A stretch of 7,175 nt of DNA from Flavobacteriales bacterium (GCA_947460225.1 CANHHI010000078.1:1-7175), one strand, 5' to 3'; shown: positions 1-6,407, numbered from the stretch's first letter. Numbers and translations: made by a program. Notes: a model not told the origin generated them from the letters alone.

Positions 1-2
1 AA

Positions 3-551
3 TGGGCGGATAAAAACGGCGATTTGGGTCCCGTGTATGGCAAGCAGTGGCGTTCGTGGCAAGCCCCCAATGGGCAAAGCATAGACCAAATAAGTGCTTT
101 AATTGCCAATTTACAAAAAGACCCCGATAGCCGAAGACACATTGTTTCAGCTTGGAATGTGGGCGATTTGAAAGACATGGCACTTGCGCCTTGCCATGCG
201 TTTTTTCAGTTTTATGTGGACGCAGGAAAATTGAGTTGCCAGCTGTATCAACGCAGTGCGGACGCTTTTTTGGGCGTGCCGTTTAATATCGCTTCTTACG
301 CCTTGCTTACGCAGATGATTGCACAAGTTTGTGGCTTGCAGGTGGGGGAGTTTATCCACACTTTTGGCGATTTGCACATTTACCAAAATCATTTGGAGCA
401 AGTGCAAACCCAGCTAGAAAGAAGCCCCAAACCTTTGCCGACTTTGCAAATCAATCCAGCGGTGAAAGATATTTTTGCTTTTCAATATGCTGATTTTCAG
501 TTTTTGCATTACGACCCTTATCCAGCCATAAAAGCCCCCGTAGCCATTTGA
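3..551 (+). CDS. thyA: Thymidylate synthase, 5' end missing (left window edge)
   Basis: Thymidylate synthase methylates dUMP to dTMP using methylene-tetrahydrofolate, releasing dihydrofolate in the cytoplasm. The frame is open from base 3 (WADKNGDLGPVYGKQW...), giving 182 visible residues that end at TGA 549-551. The catalytic cysteine lies in LAPCHAFF (Cys codon 192-194). The Arg-Arg phosphate-binding pair is in DPDSRRHIVSAWN, and the dUMP/folate site block QRSADAFLGVPFNIASY is followed by HTFGDLHIYQNH. The end, APVAI, is the usual ThyA C-terminus. Aligned on the catalytic Cys, the C-terminus coincides with the 264-residue E. coli enzyme, so about 82 N-terminal residues lie outside the window. 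The TTG at 24 is not the start, because conserved family residues continue upstream of it. folA starts one base after the stop, so the two are surely co-transcribed. Identity is very secure. Confidence 0.97.
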   Translation, partial: WADKNGDLGPVYGKQWRSWQAPNGQSIDQISALIANLQKDPDSRRHIVSAWNVGDLKDMALAPCHAFFQFYVDAGKLSCQLYQRSADAFLGVPFNIASYALLTQMIAQVCGLQVGEFIHTFGDLHIYQNHLEQVQTQLERSPKPLPTLQINPAVKDIFAFQYADFQFLHYDPYPAIKAPVAI

Positions 552-552
552 T

Positions 553-1062
553 ATGAACATTTCCCTTGTTGTGGCTGTTTCTCAAAACGGCGTGATTGGT
601 AAAGACGGCGCATTGCCTTGGCATTTGCCTCGGGATATGCAATTTTTTAGAGAACTAACTACTGGGCATTGTGTGCTTATGGGTAGAAAAACCTATTTTT
701 CCATTCCAGAGGCATATAGACCTTTCAAAAACAGAACCAACATTGTTTTAAGCGCAGATAAAACTTTACAAATAGCAGGTTGCAAGGTTTGCGCCAATTT
801 GCAAGAAGCCATAGATTTTGCCCAGTCTCAAAAAGAAACGGAACTTATGGCAATTGGTGGGGCTGTTTTGTTTGCGGAAATTATGGCTAAAAACCTCGCA
901 GATACGCTGTACATCACAGAAATTAAGGAAAACATAACAGGAGACGTATTTTTTCCAGCTTGGCAAAAAGAAAATTACCAAGCCAATCTGTTATTGAGCC
1001 AAGAAAAAGACGAAAAACACGCTTTTGCTTTTGATATAGTGCGTTATGATAGAAAAGTGTAA
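553..1062 (+). CDS. folA: Dihydrofolate reductase
   Basis: This enzyme reduces dihydrofolate to tetrahydrofolate with NADPH, regenerating the cofactor that the thyA product upstream oxidises. The 169 residues match the usual bacterial length of about 160-170. The N-terminal block AVSQNGVIGKDGALPWHLP holds the Met20-type loop, with the active-site acid at Asp28 (LPRDM). GRKTYFSIP (44-52) is the NADPH/helix C motif, RTNIVLS (61-67) the next strand, AIGGAVLF (100-107) the conserved Gly-Gly dinucleotide-binding turn, and DVFFP (131-135) lies near the C-terminus. The ATG at 553 follows the thyA stop by one base without a visible Shine-Dalgarno, which suggests translational coupling. No terminator is visible between folA and the next gene. 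I see nothing missing from the active site. Confidence 0.96.
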   Translation: MNISLVVAVSQNGVIGKDGALPWHLPRDMQFFRELTTGHCVLMGRKTYFSIPEAYRPFKNRTNIVLSADKTLQIAGCKVCANLQEAIDFAQSQKETELMAIGGAVLFAEIMAKNLADTLYITEIKENITGDVFFPAWQKENYQANLLLSQEKDEKHAFAFDIVRYDRKV

Positions 1063-1090
1063 TTGCGTATGTAGTTCTTTATTTTTTTGC

Positions 1091-1098
1091 TAACTTTG
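1091..1098 (+). promoter_or_regulatory. Bacteroidota -7 promoter element (TAACTTTG) before the ApaG-domain gene
   Basis: TAACTTTG matches the Bacteroidota -7 consensus TAnnTTTG exactly. A weak -33 match, TATG (consensus TTTG), lies at 1068-1071 with a 19-base spacer. Transcription would begin near 1104, about 15 bases before the ATG at 1120. This argues against starting translation at the TTG at 1087, which would lie upstream of the transcript start. The same eight-base word drives both tRNA genes in the window. Confidence 0.65.
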
Positions 1099-1119
1099 CA
1101 TACATGTACGCATGAGCTT

Positions 1120-1506
1120 ATGAATATATTAACCACACAAGGCGTAAAAATTGCTGTTTTGAGCAAGTTTAAATACGTAGAGCATAGAAAAAATTTCAAA
1201 AAATATTGGTTTTCTTGCCAAATCAGCATAGAAAATACCAATGATTTTCCTGTGCAGATTTTGGAACGCAATTTGAATGTGTTTTCTAGCGATATAAAAC
1301 TCACAGAACTTTCTGGAAAAGGCATACAAGGAGAGTTTCCAGAGATAAAGCCTTATACAGTTTTTACGTATGACACCATGATTTTTATCACCGCCGAACT
1401 GGGCTACGCACAGGGCAGTTATGTGGCATACAACGAGCAAGAACTGACTTTTTTCCAAGTGGATACGCCCCGTTTCCCCTTGGTGGTGAGTTGGAAAAAC
1501 AATTAA
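1120..1506 (+). CDS. apaG: ApaG-domain (DUF525) protein
   Basis: This is a small, single-domain protein of 128 residues, the usual ApaG length. ApaG is an immunoglobulin-like beta-sandwich fold. In enterobacteria it was named for a link to cobalt/magnesium resistance and Ap4A metabolism, but its molecular role is unsettled. The family core is clear: FSCQISIENTNDFPVQILER (31-50), then GKGIQGEFPEIKPYTVFTY (66-84, equivalent to the usual GxGVVGEQPxLxPGxxFxY), then GYAQGSYVAYNEQ (95-107) and a closing FFQVDTPRFPLVVSW. The usual RHW before the second strand is replaced here by RNL, so the copy is somewhat divergent. I chose ATG 1120 over the longer TTG 1087 because a TAnnTTTG promoter element lies between them and because 128 residues fits the family. 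The next gene follows after 18 bases, probably on the same transcript. Function beyond domain membership is not inferable. Confidence 0.85.
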   Translation: MNILTTQGVKIAVLSKFKYVEHRKNFKKYWFSCQISIENTNDFPVQILERNLNVFSSDIKLTELSGKGIQGEFPEIKPYTVFTYDTMIFITAELGYAQGSYVAYNEQELTFFQVDTPRFPLVVSWKNN

Positions 1507-1524
1507 ATTCTTTACACGAACAAT

Positions 1525-3150
1525 ATGAACGGTTTTTTCAAAGTCCCTTACCCCATCAACGAAGAGGTAAAGGCATACACACCAAACTCTCCTGAGAGAA
1601 AGGCTTTGCTAGATACTTACAAAGCCATGTATAGCCAAAAAATAGAAGTGCCTTTGTATATTGGCAAGCAAAAAGTGCTTACCCAAACCAAAAAAGACAT
1701 GCGCCCACCACATGACCACAAGCACGTGCTAGGTCAATACCAATGGGCAGAAAAAACACACGTAGAAGATGCCATAAAAGCTGCCTTAGAGGCGCAACAG
1801 GCTTGGGCAAATTTGGCTTGGGAACAGCGTGCGGCGGTTTTTTTAAAAGCAGCTGATTTGATTGCCACCAAATACCGCAACAAAATTAACGCAGCAACCA
1901 TGCTGTGTCAGTCTAAAAACGTGCATCAAGCCGAGATTGATTCTGCTTGTGAATTGGCAGACTTTTTTAGGTTTAATGTCTATTACATGACACAAATATA
2001 CGCCGAGCAACCTACTGCCAATAGTTTTGGCGTGTGGAATCGCTCTGAGCATAGAGCCTTGGAGGGCTTTATTTATGCGGTTACGCCTTTTAATTTTACC
2101 GCCATTGCGGGCAATTTACCGGGCGCACCTGCTTTAATGGGCAATGTAGTGCTTTGGAAACCTTCTGATAGCCAAGTGTATTCCGCCCAAGTGATTATGG
2201 AAATTTTTGAGGAAGCTGGTTTGCCCAGTGGAGTCATTAACATGGTTACTGGCGATGCCATCATGACCACGGAAATCGCTTTGAGCCACCCTGATTTTGC
2301 AGGCTTGCACTTCACGGGCTCTACGGATATTTTCAAGCATCTTTGGAAAACCATTGGCAACAACATCAATGTATATAAAAATTATCCACGCATTGTGGGC
2401 GAAACTGGGGGTAAAGACTTTGTGCTGGCGCACCCTACCTCCAATGTGGACGAAGTCGTTACAGGTTTAATTCGTGGTTCTTTTGAATATCAAGGGCAAA
2501 AATGCTCGGCTTCATCTAGGGCTTACGTGCCAAAAAGTTTGTGGCAAGCCATCAAAACCAAACTGCAAGCCGAACTAGAGACAGTAAAAATGGGTTCACC
2601 CGAAGACCCTAGCCATTTTATAAACGCCGTGATACACGAGGGTTCTTTTGATAAAATTGTGGGCTTTATAGAGCGTGCCAAAAAAGATGCTTCTTGTGAA
2701 ATCATTTCGGGCGGTACTTACGACAAAAGTCAAGGTTATTTTGTGGCACCTACGGTGATACATACCACCAACGCCCACTATGAAAGCATGGTTGCAGAAA
2801 TTTTCGGACCTGTTTTGACTATTTTTGTGTATGAAGATGCCGACTGGACAAAAACCATAGATTTGGTGAACAAAACCTCTGTATATGCCCTCACAGGTGC
2901 GATTTTCTCCAATTGCAGGTACGCTTTGCAGGAGGCAGTAGAGGGATTAACCCATGCAGCGGGCAATTTGTACCTCAATGACAAATCCACAGGTGCCGTG
3001 GTGGGGCAACAGCCTTTTGGTGGGGCACGTGCTTCGGGTACAAACGACAAAGCGGGTTCTGTGCTGAACCTTTTGCGTTGGGTATCGCCAAGAACAGTCA
3101 AGGAATCCTTGTTGAGTCCAAATAGCTATAAATACCCATACCTCGGCTAA
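1525..3150 (+). CDS. pruA: 1-pyrroline-5-carboxylate (L-glutamate gamma-semialdehyde) dehydrogenase
   Basis: This NAD-dependent aldehyde dehydrogenase oxidises L-glutamate 5-semialdehyde to glutamate, the last step of proline (and arginine/ornithine) catabolism. Of the 541 residues, 187-300 carry the dinucleotide-binding core: TPFNFT (187-192, oxyanion Asn190), WKPS (211-214) and FTGSTDIF (263-270). The general base is Glu293 in VGETGG and the nucleophile Cys327 in YQGQKCSASS. EIFGPV (425-430) follows, then the block GQQPFGGARASGTNDKAG (494-511), which is specific to this family and binds the substrate backbone. The 34-residue Glu-Cys spacing equals that of human ALDH4A1. With its long N-terminal extension, the protein resembles the stand-alone eukaryote-like P5CDH type, not the bifunctional PutA of proteobacteria. 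No proline dehydrogenase is visible nearby. It is probably co-transcribed with the ApaG-domain gene and ended by the hairpin at 3151. The symbol could equally be rocA. Confidence 0.95.
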   Translation: MNGFFKVPYPINEEVKAYTPNSPERKALLDTYKAMYSQKIEVPLYIGKQKVLTQTKKDMRPPHDHKHVLGQYQWAEKTHVEDAIKAALEAQQAWANLAWEQRAAVFLKAADLIATKYRNKINAATMLCQSKNVHQAEIDSACELADFFRFNVYYMTQIYAEQPTANSFGVWNRSEHRALEGFIYAVTPFNFTAIAGNLPGAPALMGNVVLWKPSDSQVYSAQVIMEIFEEAGLPSGVINMVTGDAIMTTEIALSHPDFAGLHFTGSTDIFKHLWKTIGNNINVYKNYPRIVGETGGKDFVLAHPTSNVDEVVTGLIRGSFEYQGQKCSASSRAYVPKSLWQAIKTKLQAELETVKMGSPEDPSHFINAVIHEGSFDKIVGFIERAKKDASCEIISGGTYDKSQGYFVAPTVIHTTNAHYESMVAEIFGPVLTIFVYEDADWTKTIDLVNKTSVYALTGAIFSNCRYALQEAVEGLTHAAGNLYLNDKSTGAVVGQQPFGGARASGTNDKAGSVLNLLRWVSPRTVKESLLSPNSYKYPYLG

Positions 3151-3167
3151 GCGTCAGAGACGCTTTT
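3151..3167 (+). terminator. Short hairpin plus T-run directly after pruA
   Basis: GCGTC-AGA-GACGC forms a 5-bp GC-rich stem (3151-3155 with 3159-3163) followed by TTTT (3164-3167), starting on the base after the pruA stop codon. This is the layout of an intrinsic terminator, though stem and T-run are short. It is also the first of three neighbouring palindromes, so it may belong to a repeat instead. Confidence 0.5.
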
Positions 3168-3170
3168 AGT

Positions 3171-3187
3171 CTGCGCCTTTGGCGCAG
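3171..3187. repeat. Intergenic palindrome 2 (7-bp GC-rich arms)
   Basis: CTGCGCC-TTT-GGCGCAG is a perfect 7-bp inverted repeat with a 3-base loop, three bases after the T-run of the preceding hairpin. No T-run follows, so it is not an obvious terminator. Its position and form resemble extragenic palindromic (REP-like) units. Copy number elsewhere in the genome cannot be seen from here. Confidence 0.55.
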
Positions 3188-3208
3188 GTGTATAAGGTTA
3201 AATATAAG

Positions 3209-3235
3209 TAGGGAACGGTTTAAAACCGTTCCCTA
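3209..3235. repeat. Intergenic palindrome 3 (13-bp perfect arms)
   Basis: Arms 3209-3221 and 3223-3235 are perfect inverted repeats (TAGGGAACGGTTT / AAACCGTTCCCTA) around a single central A. This is the strongest palindrome of the cluster. As RNA it could fold into a stem of about ten pairs with a small A/U loop. No T-run follows it on the plus strand. It may be a REP-like unit, a binding site for a dimeric protein, or an RNA hairpin at the 3' end of pruA transcripts. Confidence 0.7.
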
Positions 3236-3271
3236 TGTGTTATGTGGAAATAGGTTTAGGTGATTGTTTGC

Positions 3272-3302
3272 TTTGCAGGTTGTGCTTTTTTTACGATATT
3301 TG
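3272..3302 (+). promoter_or_regulatory. Probable Bacteroidota promoter for the TPR-DUF2971 gene
   Basis: TTTG (3272-3275) is separated by 19 bases from GATATTTG (3295-3302), which matches the TAnnTTTG -7 element at all but the first base. A transcript would begin near 3309, leaving a leader of about ten bases before ATG 3320. This supports ATG 3320 as the start. Confidence 0.5.
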
Positions 3303-3319
3303 GGTGCAAATTGATTTTT

Positions 3320-4534
3320 ATGGATTATAAAGACTACTTCGAACAAGCGAACGCTCATGACCACGCAAAAAATTATGCAGAGGCAGTAAAGTTTTATACT
3401 TTGGCAATAGACCATTACCCCAAAAAAGGCGAACAAGGTTATGATGAACATGAATTGAATAAACTACAAAGCGATAGACAACGGTCATTGTATAATAAAT
3501 ATTTTTTAGAGAAACGATATAAAGAAGCTGTGGCTCTTTGTACAGAAGAAATTAAAAAAGATGATAGAACATTATTTGATATTTTAGTAGGTTGGAATTA
3601 TTATAGAGCTTGGGGCTATTATTCTTTAGAACAATACCAAGAAGCTGAAGAAGATTTTTCAACTATTCTTAAGTGTTATGATGAAGAAATATGGTATGAT
3701 ATTGATGGAAAGCTTTGCATGCGTTATTATATTGAAAATCTTGATGTGAATTATGTTAATAGAGCTTTGTGCCGTGAAAAACTAGGCAGAAAAGAGGAAG
3801 CAGAAAAAGATTATATAAAAGGATTTCATGTGCTAAAAAACGAAATAAATTCGTTTAATATAGAAGAAAAGAGATTATTCAAATTCAGTGCTATCAATGA
3901 CAATACCTTTAAAACTTTGATTAACGAAGAGTTATTTTTGGCACAACCGCACAAAGACTGGAATGATCCTTACGACTGTAATATAGGTGCATGGACAGAT
4001 TTAGCCAAAGAGATATTTCACAAATACGCCCGTTTGCAATCTTTTGTACGAAATAAAGAAACCGAACCACAAAAATCTTTTGAAAATATGCTCATGTGGT
4101 CGCATTATGCAGATAGCCACAGAGGTATTTGTGTAGAATATGAATATAACTTAAACTTTATAGAAAAAGAAAATCAAGTTAGTTTGCACGAAGTCAAATA
4201 CCAAAATGAAATAGAAATACAATTTGATGAATTAAACGATGATTTTATCATCAAATCTAAGGTTTGGACTTATGAAAACGAGGCAAGGCTATTTTATTTT
4301 GATGAAAAAATAGATGAAAACACAAAGGTTGTCAAATCTTTTAAAGACTTGGGATTAAGCATTAAAGCGGTGTATTTTGGTTCTAAGTGTTCTTTGGATA
4401 ACCAAAAAGCGATACAAAAGATATTGCAAGGCAGAGGCATTGATTTTTACAAAATGGCAACAGATGCAGGTAGTTTTGTTTTAGGAGCAGAAAAAATTAT
4501 ACAAAAAAAAACCTTAGAAATAGAGCATCTTTGA
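3320..4534 (+). CDS. TPR repeat protein with C-terminal DUF2971 domain
   Basis: The protein has 404 residues and looks cytoplasmic, with no convincing signal peptide. Residues 4-172 hold about four TPR-like helical pairs (around 4-34, 55-80, 91-120 and 143-172; for example NYAEAVKFYTLAIDHYP and GRKEEAEKDYIKGF), suggesting a protein-binding scaffold. From about 185 the sequence matches DUF2971 by motif: LFKFSAIND, then FLAQPHKDWNDPYDC (206-220), MLMWSHYADSHRGICVEY (258-275), KVWTYENEARLF (314-325) and VYFGSKC (351-357). DUF2971 has no established biochemical function; its conserved NDPYD and WSHYADxHxGIC blocks are its most enzyme-like features. I chose ATG 3320 over GTG 3260, whose extra 20 residues overlap the likely promoter and carry no family similarity. 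Composition differs from the neighbours: 18 of 60 bases are G/C at 3481-3540 against 29 of 60 in pruA at 2281-2340. That suggests accessory or acquired DNA. Domain assignment is from memory of motifs; function is unknown. Confidence 0.75.
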   Translation: MDYKDYFEQANAHDHAKNYAEAVKFYTLAIDHYPKKGEQGYDEHELNKLQSDRQRSLYNKYFLEKRYKEAVALCTEEIKKDDRTLFDILVGWNYYRAWGYYSLEQYQEAEEDFSTILKCYDEEIWYDIDGKLCMRYYIENLDVNYVNRALCREKLGRKEEAEKDYIKGFHVLKNEINSFNIEEKRLFKFSAINDNTFKTLINEELFLAQPHKDWNDPYDCNIGAWTDLAKEIFHKYARLQSFVRNKETEPQKSFENMLMWSHYADSHRGICVEYEYNLNFIEKENQVSLHEVKYQNEIEIQFDELNDDFIIKSKVWTYENEARLFYFDEKIDENTKVVKSFKDLGLSIKAVYFGSKCSLDNQKAIQKILQGRGIDFYKMATDAGSFVLGAEKIIQKKTLEIEHL

Positions 4535-4538
4535 TGCA

Positions 4539-4564
4539 AAAAACAGGCTTTTCAGCCTGTTTTT
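4539..4564. terminator. Bidirectional intrinsic terminator between TPR-DUF2971 and tRNA-Ala
   Basis: An 11-bp perfect stem (4539-4549 with 4554-4564, core ACAGGCT/AGCCTGT) surrounds the loop TTTC. It has an A-run on its left flank and a T-run on its right, so it works as an intrinsic terminator in either direction. It starts 4 bases after the stop of the plus-strand gene. On the minus strand it begins one base past the mature 3' end of tRNA-Ala. Confidence 0.9.
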
Positions 4565-4565
4565 G

Positions 4566-4639
4566 TGGAGAATATCGGAGTCGAACCGATGACCTTTTGC
4601 ATGCCATGCAAACGCTCTAGCCAACTGAGCTAATCCCCC
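4566..4639 (-). tRNA. tRNA-Ala (anticodon GGC)
   Basis: The minus strand folds into a complete 74-nt cloverleaf. The acceptor is GGGGGAT/ATTCTCC, the D arm GCTC-AGTTGGCTA-GAGC, the anticodon arm TTTGC-ATGGCAT-GCAAA with GGC at positions 34-36, and the T arm ATCGG-TTCGACT-CCGAT, with discriminator A73. The G3-U70 wobble pair, the main alanine identity element, is present. It decodes GCC and GCU. CCA is not encoded (the base after A73 is C, then A-run), so it must be added by a CCA-adding enzyme. The gene has its own promoter and terminator. Confidence 0.96.
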
Positions 4640-4649
4640 AATTTTGATG

Positions 4650-4680
4650 CAAAGTTACACTTTTTTCTTTACAGTCCAAA
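4650..4680 (-). promoter_or_regulatory. Promoter of tRNA-Ala
   Basis: On the minus strand TTTG (4680-4677), a 19-base spacer and TAACTTTG (4657-4650) form a perfect Bacteroidota -33/-7 promoter. The tRNA begins 11 bases beyond the -7 element, so the 5' leader is only a few bases long. The -33 element lies 11 bases past the gldG stop codon. No terminator separates the two genes, so gldG read-through could also supply the tRNA. Confidence 0.85.
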
Positions 4681-4690
4681 TAAACAAGCT

Positions 4691-6358
4691 TTAAAAAAAC
4701 AAACGTCTCCTGTACCACCAAAAACCGAGCCAAAGCAAAGCCACCCAAACTAGGGCAAATACAACATGAAACACGTTCCAAAATTGCTGTTCTTCAGCCA
4801 CTTGCTTGCGGTCTAAGGGGCGAAGTATCAGTTTTCTGGCACGCAGGGCAAGCAAATTATCTTGTCCCAAGAGGTAATCTATGGCGTTGAGCATAAAGGT
4901 TTTGTTGCCATAAATAATTTCTTGGCGAATGGCGTCAAAGCCTAGGGGCAAGTATTCTTGGGTATTTTCGTTGTAGGCGTTTCGCATAAAATTGCCGTCT
5001 GAAATCAGCAAAATTTTACCCTGCTCGGTATGTTCTTGAAAACCAGTGTATGGCTTGCTTCTGTTGCGAAAAGCCGAAAACAAATGCCCCTCCAAAAGCA
5101 TTGCCAAAGGCTGAAAAGGCAGGTATTGGCGCACCAGCTTGGCAAGGGGAATATCGGCAATTTTGTAGTTTAGAGACATAGGCGTTTTAATTGCCGCACT
5201 CTCTGGGGAACTTTCCAAAAGCACTTGAAATTCTTGCAGGTTTTCATCGCCCACAAAGTCAATAGAACTGGGGTATTGCAAGAGTATTGGTGGCAATTGC
5301 TCAGTGAGGGCGTGTTTTGGAAACCTATCCAACACAGGAAAAAAGTACCACGAAGCATTTTTAAAGGTGCGCATGCCTTGATTTTGCCCGTTTGGCACTT
5401 GAAAAACCGCACAGCGTGTGTCCACCACCAAATTGTTGGCAAGTTTTAAGCCATACTGAAAAAGCAGGTCTTCCAAGTCTGTTTTCTTGGGATTTGCCCA
5501 AGCATCTTTGCCCATTTTTAAAGTGTCGCTGGCAATGTGTTGGGTGCTGAGCATAAACGCCACAGGTTTGCCCTGCATCAAAAATTGATCTATGCTGTAT
5601 TTTTGGGCGGTACTAAACGGATTTTGTGGATTGGCAACCAAGAGTAAATCTAGGTTTTGCAGTTGCAAAGTATCGCTGACTTCACCGGACAAATACACGT
5701 TTTCCACCGCATAAAAATCCGACAAACTGCGCCGCACATCTTGGGTATAGCCTTCGGGGAGTTCGCCATTTGCTTGCGTAAAGCCAATGCGCAAGGTTTT
5801 ATCTTGCTGTATTTTTTCAACAGCTGATGCAATGCGGTATTCCAGTTGGTTTATAGCTTGCTCTACTGCGCCCACACTCACTTGGTCTAAAAACTTACCC
5901 TCTAAAAGCTGTATGGGTTTTTGCTTGTTTTTATAACTGATTAGGGCAGAGGTAAAAATCAATTTTTGTTTTTCGCCGTCTTCGGTTTCAAAAGATTGGG
6001 TACTAAAACCGAGCCCCAATTTTACAAGCTGTTCAAAGCGTTTTTCTCTTTTTTGCTCATTTTTTTCTGCATACAAATCCACAAAACTAAATTGTATTTT
6101 AGATTTAGAAACGGCTTGAAATTCTTCCAAAAGCTGTCGGGTACTGCGTTGCAACTTTTGATAATCATAAGGCAAATCCCCCGCCAAAAAAACCTGTATT
6201 TGCATAGGTTCTGTGAGTTGCCCGAGTAGATTTTTGGTTTCTTGGTGCAGGGTAAAACGCTTGTCCTGCGTCAAATCCAAACGCCAAGGAAAAAGCACGG
6301 TGAGCAAAAACAAGCCAAAAGCTAGGGCATAATAGCCATAAGACGCTTTGATTTTCAT
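4691..6358 (-). CDS. gldG: Gliding-motility ABC transporter auxiliary protein GldG
   Basis: GldG works with the permease GldF and ATPase GldA in an ABC transporter required for gliding motility in Flavobacterium; what it transports is not settled. From ATG 6358 the protein has 555 residues. A short basic N-terminus (MKIK) precedes a membrane segment at about 7-24, followed by the family signature RLDLTQDKRFTLHQET (26-41). Next is a large soluble, presumably periplasmic, domain of the ABC-auxiliary type, with FVDLYAE and later KILLISDGNFMRNAYN. A C-terminal membrane segment at about 530-548 ends in the basic tail YRRRLFF. An upstream in-frame ATG at 6394 would add 12 residues, but the TAnnTTTG element at 6372-6379 lies between the two starts, so 6358 is preferred. 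Unusually, gldF is not adjacent on either side; tRNA genes flank the gene. Family assignment is firm; a role in motility in this organism is inferred. Confidence 0.9.
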   Translation of the reverse strand: MKIKASYGYYALAFGLFLLTVLFPWRLDLTQDKRFTLHQETKNLLGQLTEPMQIQVFLAGDLPYDYQKLQRSTRQLLEEFQAVSKSKIQFSFVDLYAEKNEQKREKRFEQLVKLGLGFSTQSFETEDGEKQKLIFTSALISYKNKQKPIQLLEGKFLDQVSVGAVEQAINQLEYRIASAVEKIQQDKTLRIGFTQANGELPEGYTQDVRRSLSDFYAVENVYLSGEVSDTLQLQNLDLLLVANPQNPFSTAQKYSIDQFLMQGKPVAFMLSTQHIASDTLKMGKDAWANPKKTDLEDLLFQYGLKLANNLVVDTRCAVFQVPNGQNQGMRTFKNASWYFFPVLDRFPKHALTEQLPPILLQYPSSIDFVGDENLQEFQVLLESSPESAAIKTPMSLNYKIADIPLAKLVRQYLPFQPLAMLLEGHLFSAFRNRSKPYTGFQEHTEQGKILLISDGNFMRNAYNENTQEYLPLGFDAIRQEIIYGNKTFMLNAIDYLLGQDNLLALRARKLILRPLDRKQVAEEQQFWNVFHVVFALVWVALLWLGFWWYRRRLFF

Positions 6359-6371
6359 GTTAAGTTTTTCA

Positions 6372-6379
6372 CAAATATA
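6372..6379 (-). promoter_or_regulatory. -7 promoter element (TATATTTG) of gldG
   Basis: The minus strand reads TATATTTG, an exact TAnnTTTG match, ending 13 bases before ATG 6358. I see no convincing -33 TTTG at the 19-base spacing. The predicted transcript starts only a few bases before the ATG, giving a very short leader and excluding the upstream ATG at 6394. Confidence 0.6.
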
Positions 6380-6407
6380 ATAAATTTCAGACACAGTATA
6401 TAAGCGA

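Noticed and set aside
1087..1119. TTG start for the ApaG-domain gene, adding 11 residues.
   Set aside because: The TAACTTTG promoter element lies within this extension, and 128 residues from ATG 1120 already matches the family length.
1063..1119. Possible terminator between folA and the ApaG-domain gene.
   Set aside because: There is a T-rich stretch (1077-1088) but no stem before it, so read-through from thyA-folA is as likely as termination.
2073..2433. Open minus-strand frames of about 98-99 codons inside pruA.
   Set aside because: They lie antisense to strongly conserved aldehyde dehydrogenase sequence, show no recognisable domain and have no promoter-like element.
3260..3319. Upstream GTG start for the TPR-DUF2971 gene, giving a hydrophobic Cys-containing N-terminus (MIVCFAGCAFFTIFGCK) that could suggest a lipoprotein signal.
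   Set aside because: There is no positively charged n-region, the lipobox is poor, and the segment overlaps the likely promoter at 3272-3302. ATG 3320 directly begins the TPR region.
3151..4639. A genomic island integrated at the 3' end of tRNA-Ala (the AT-rich gene lies on the side of the tRNA 3' end).
   Set aside because: I found no direct repeat of the tRNA 3' end in the pruA-proximal interval and no integrase; a single acquired gene remains possible but without visible attachment sites.
5225..5449. Plus-strand frame of 74 codons within gldG.
   Set aside because: It is antisense to a continuous gldG frame, with no family resemblance or regulatory signals.
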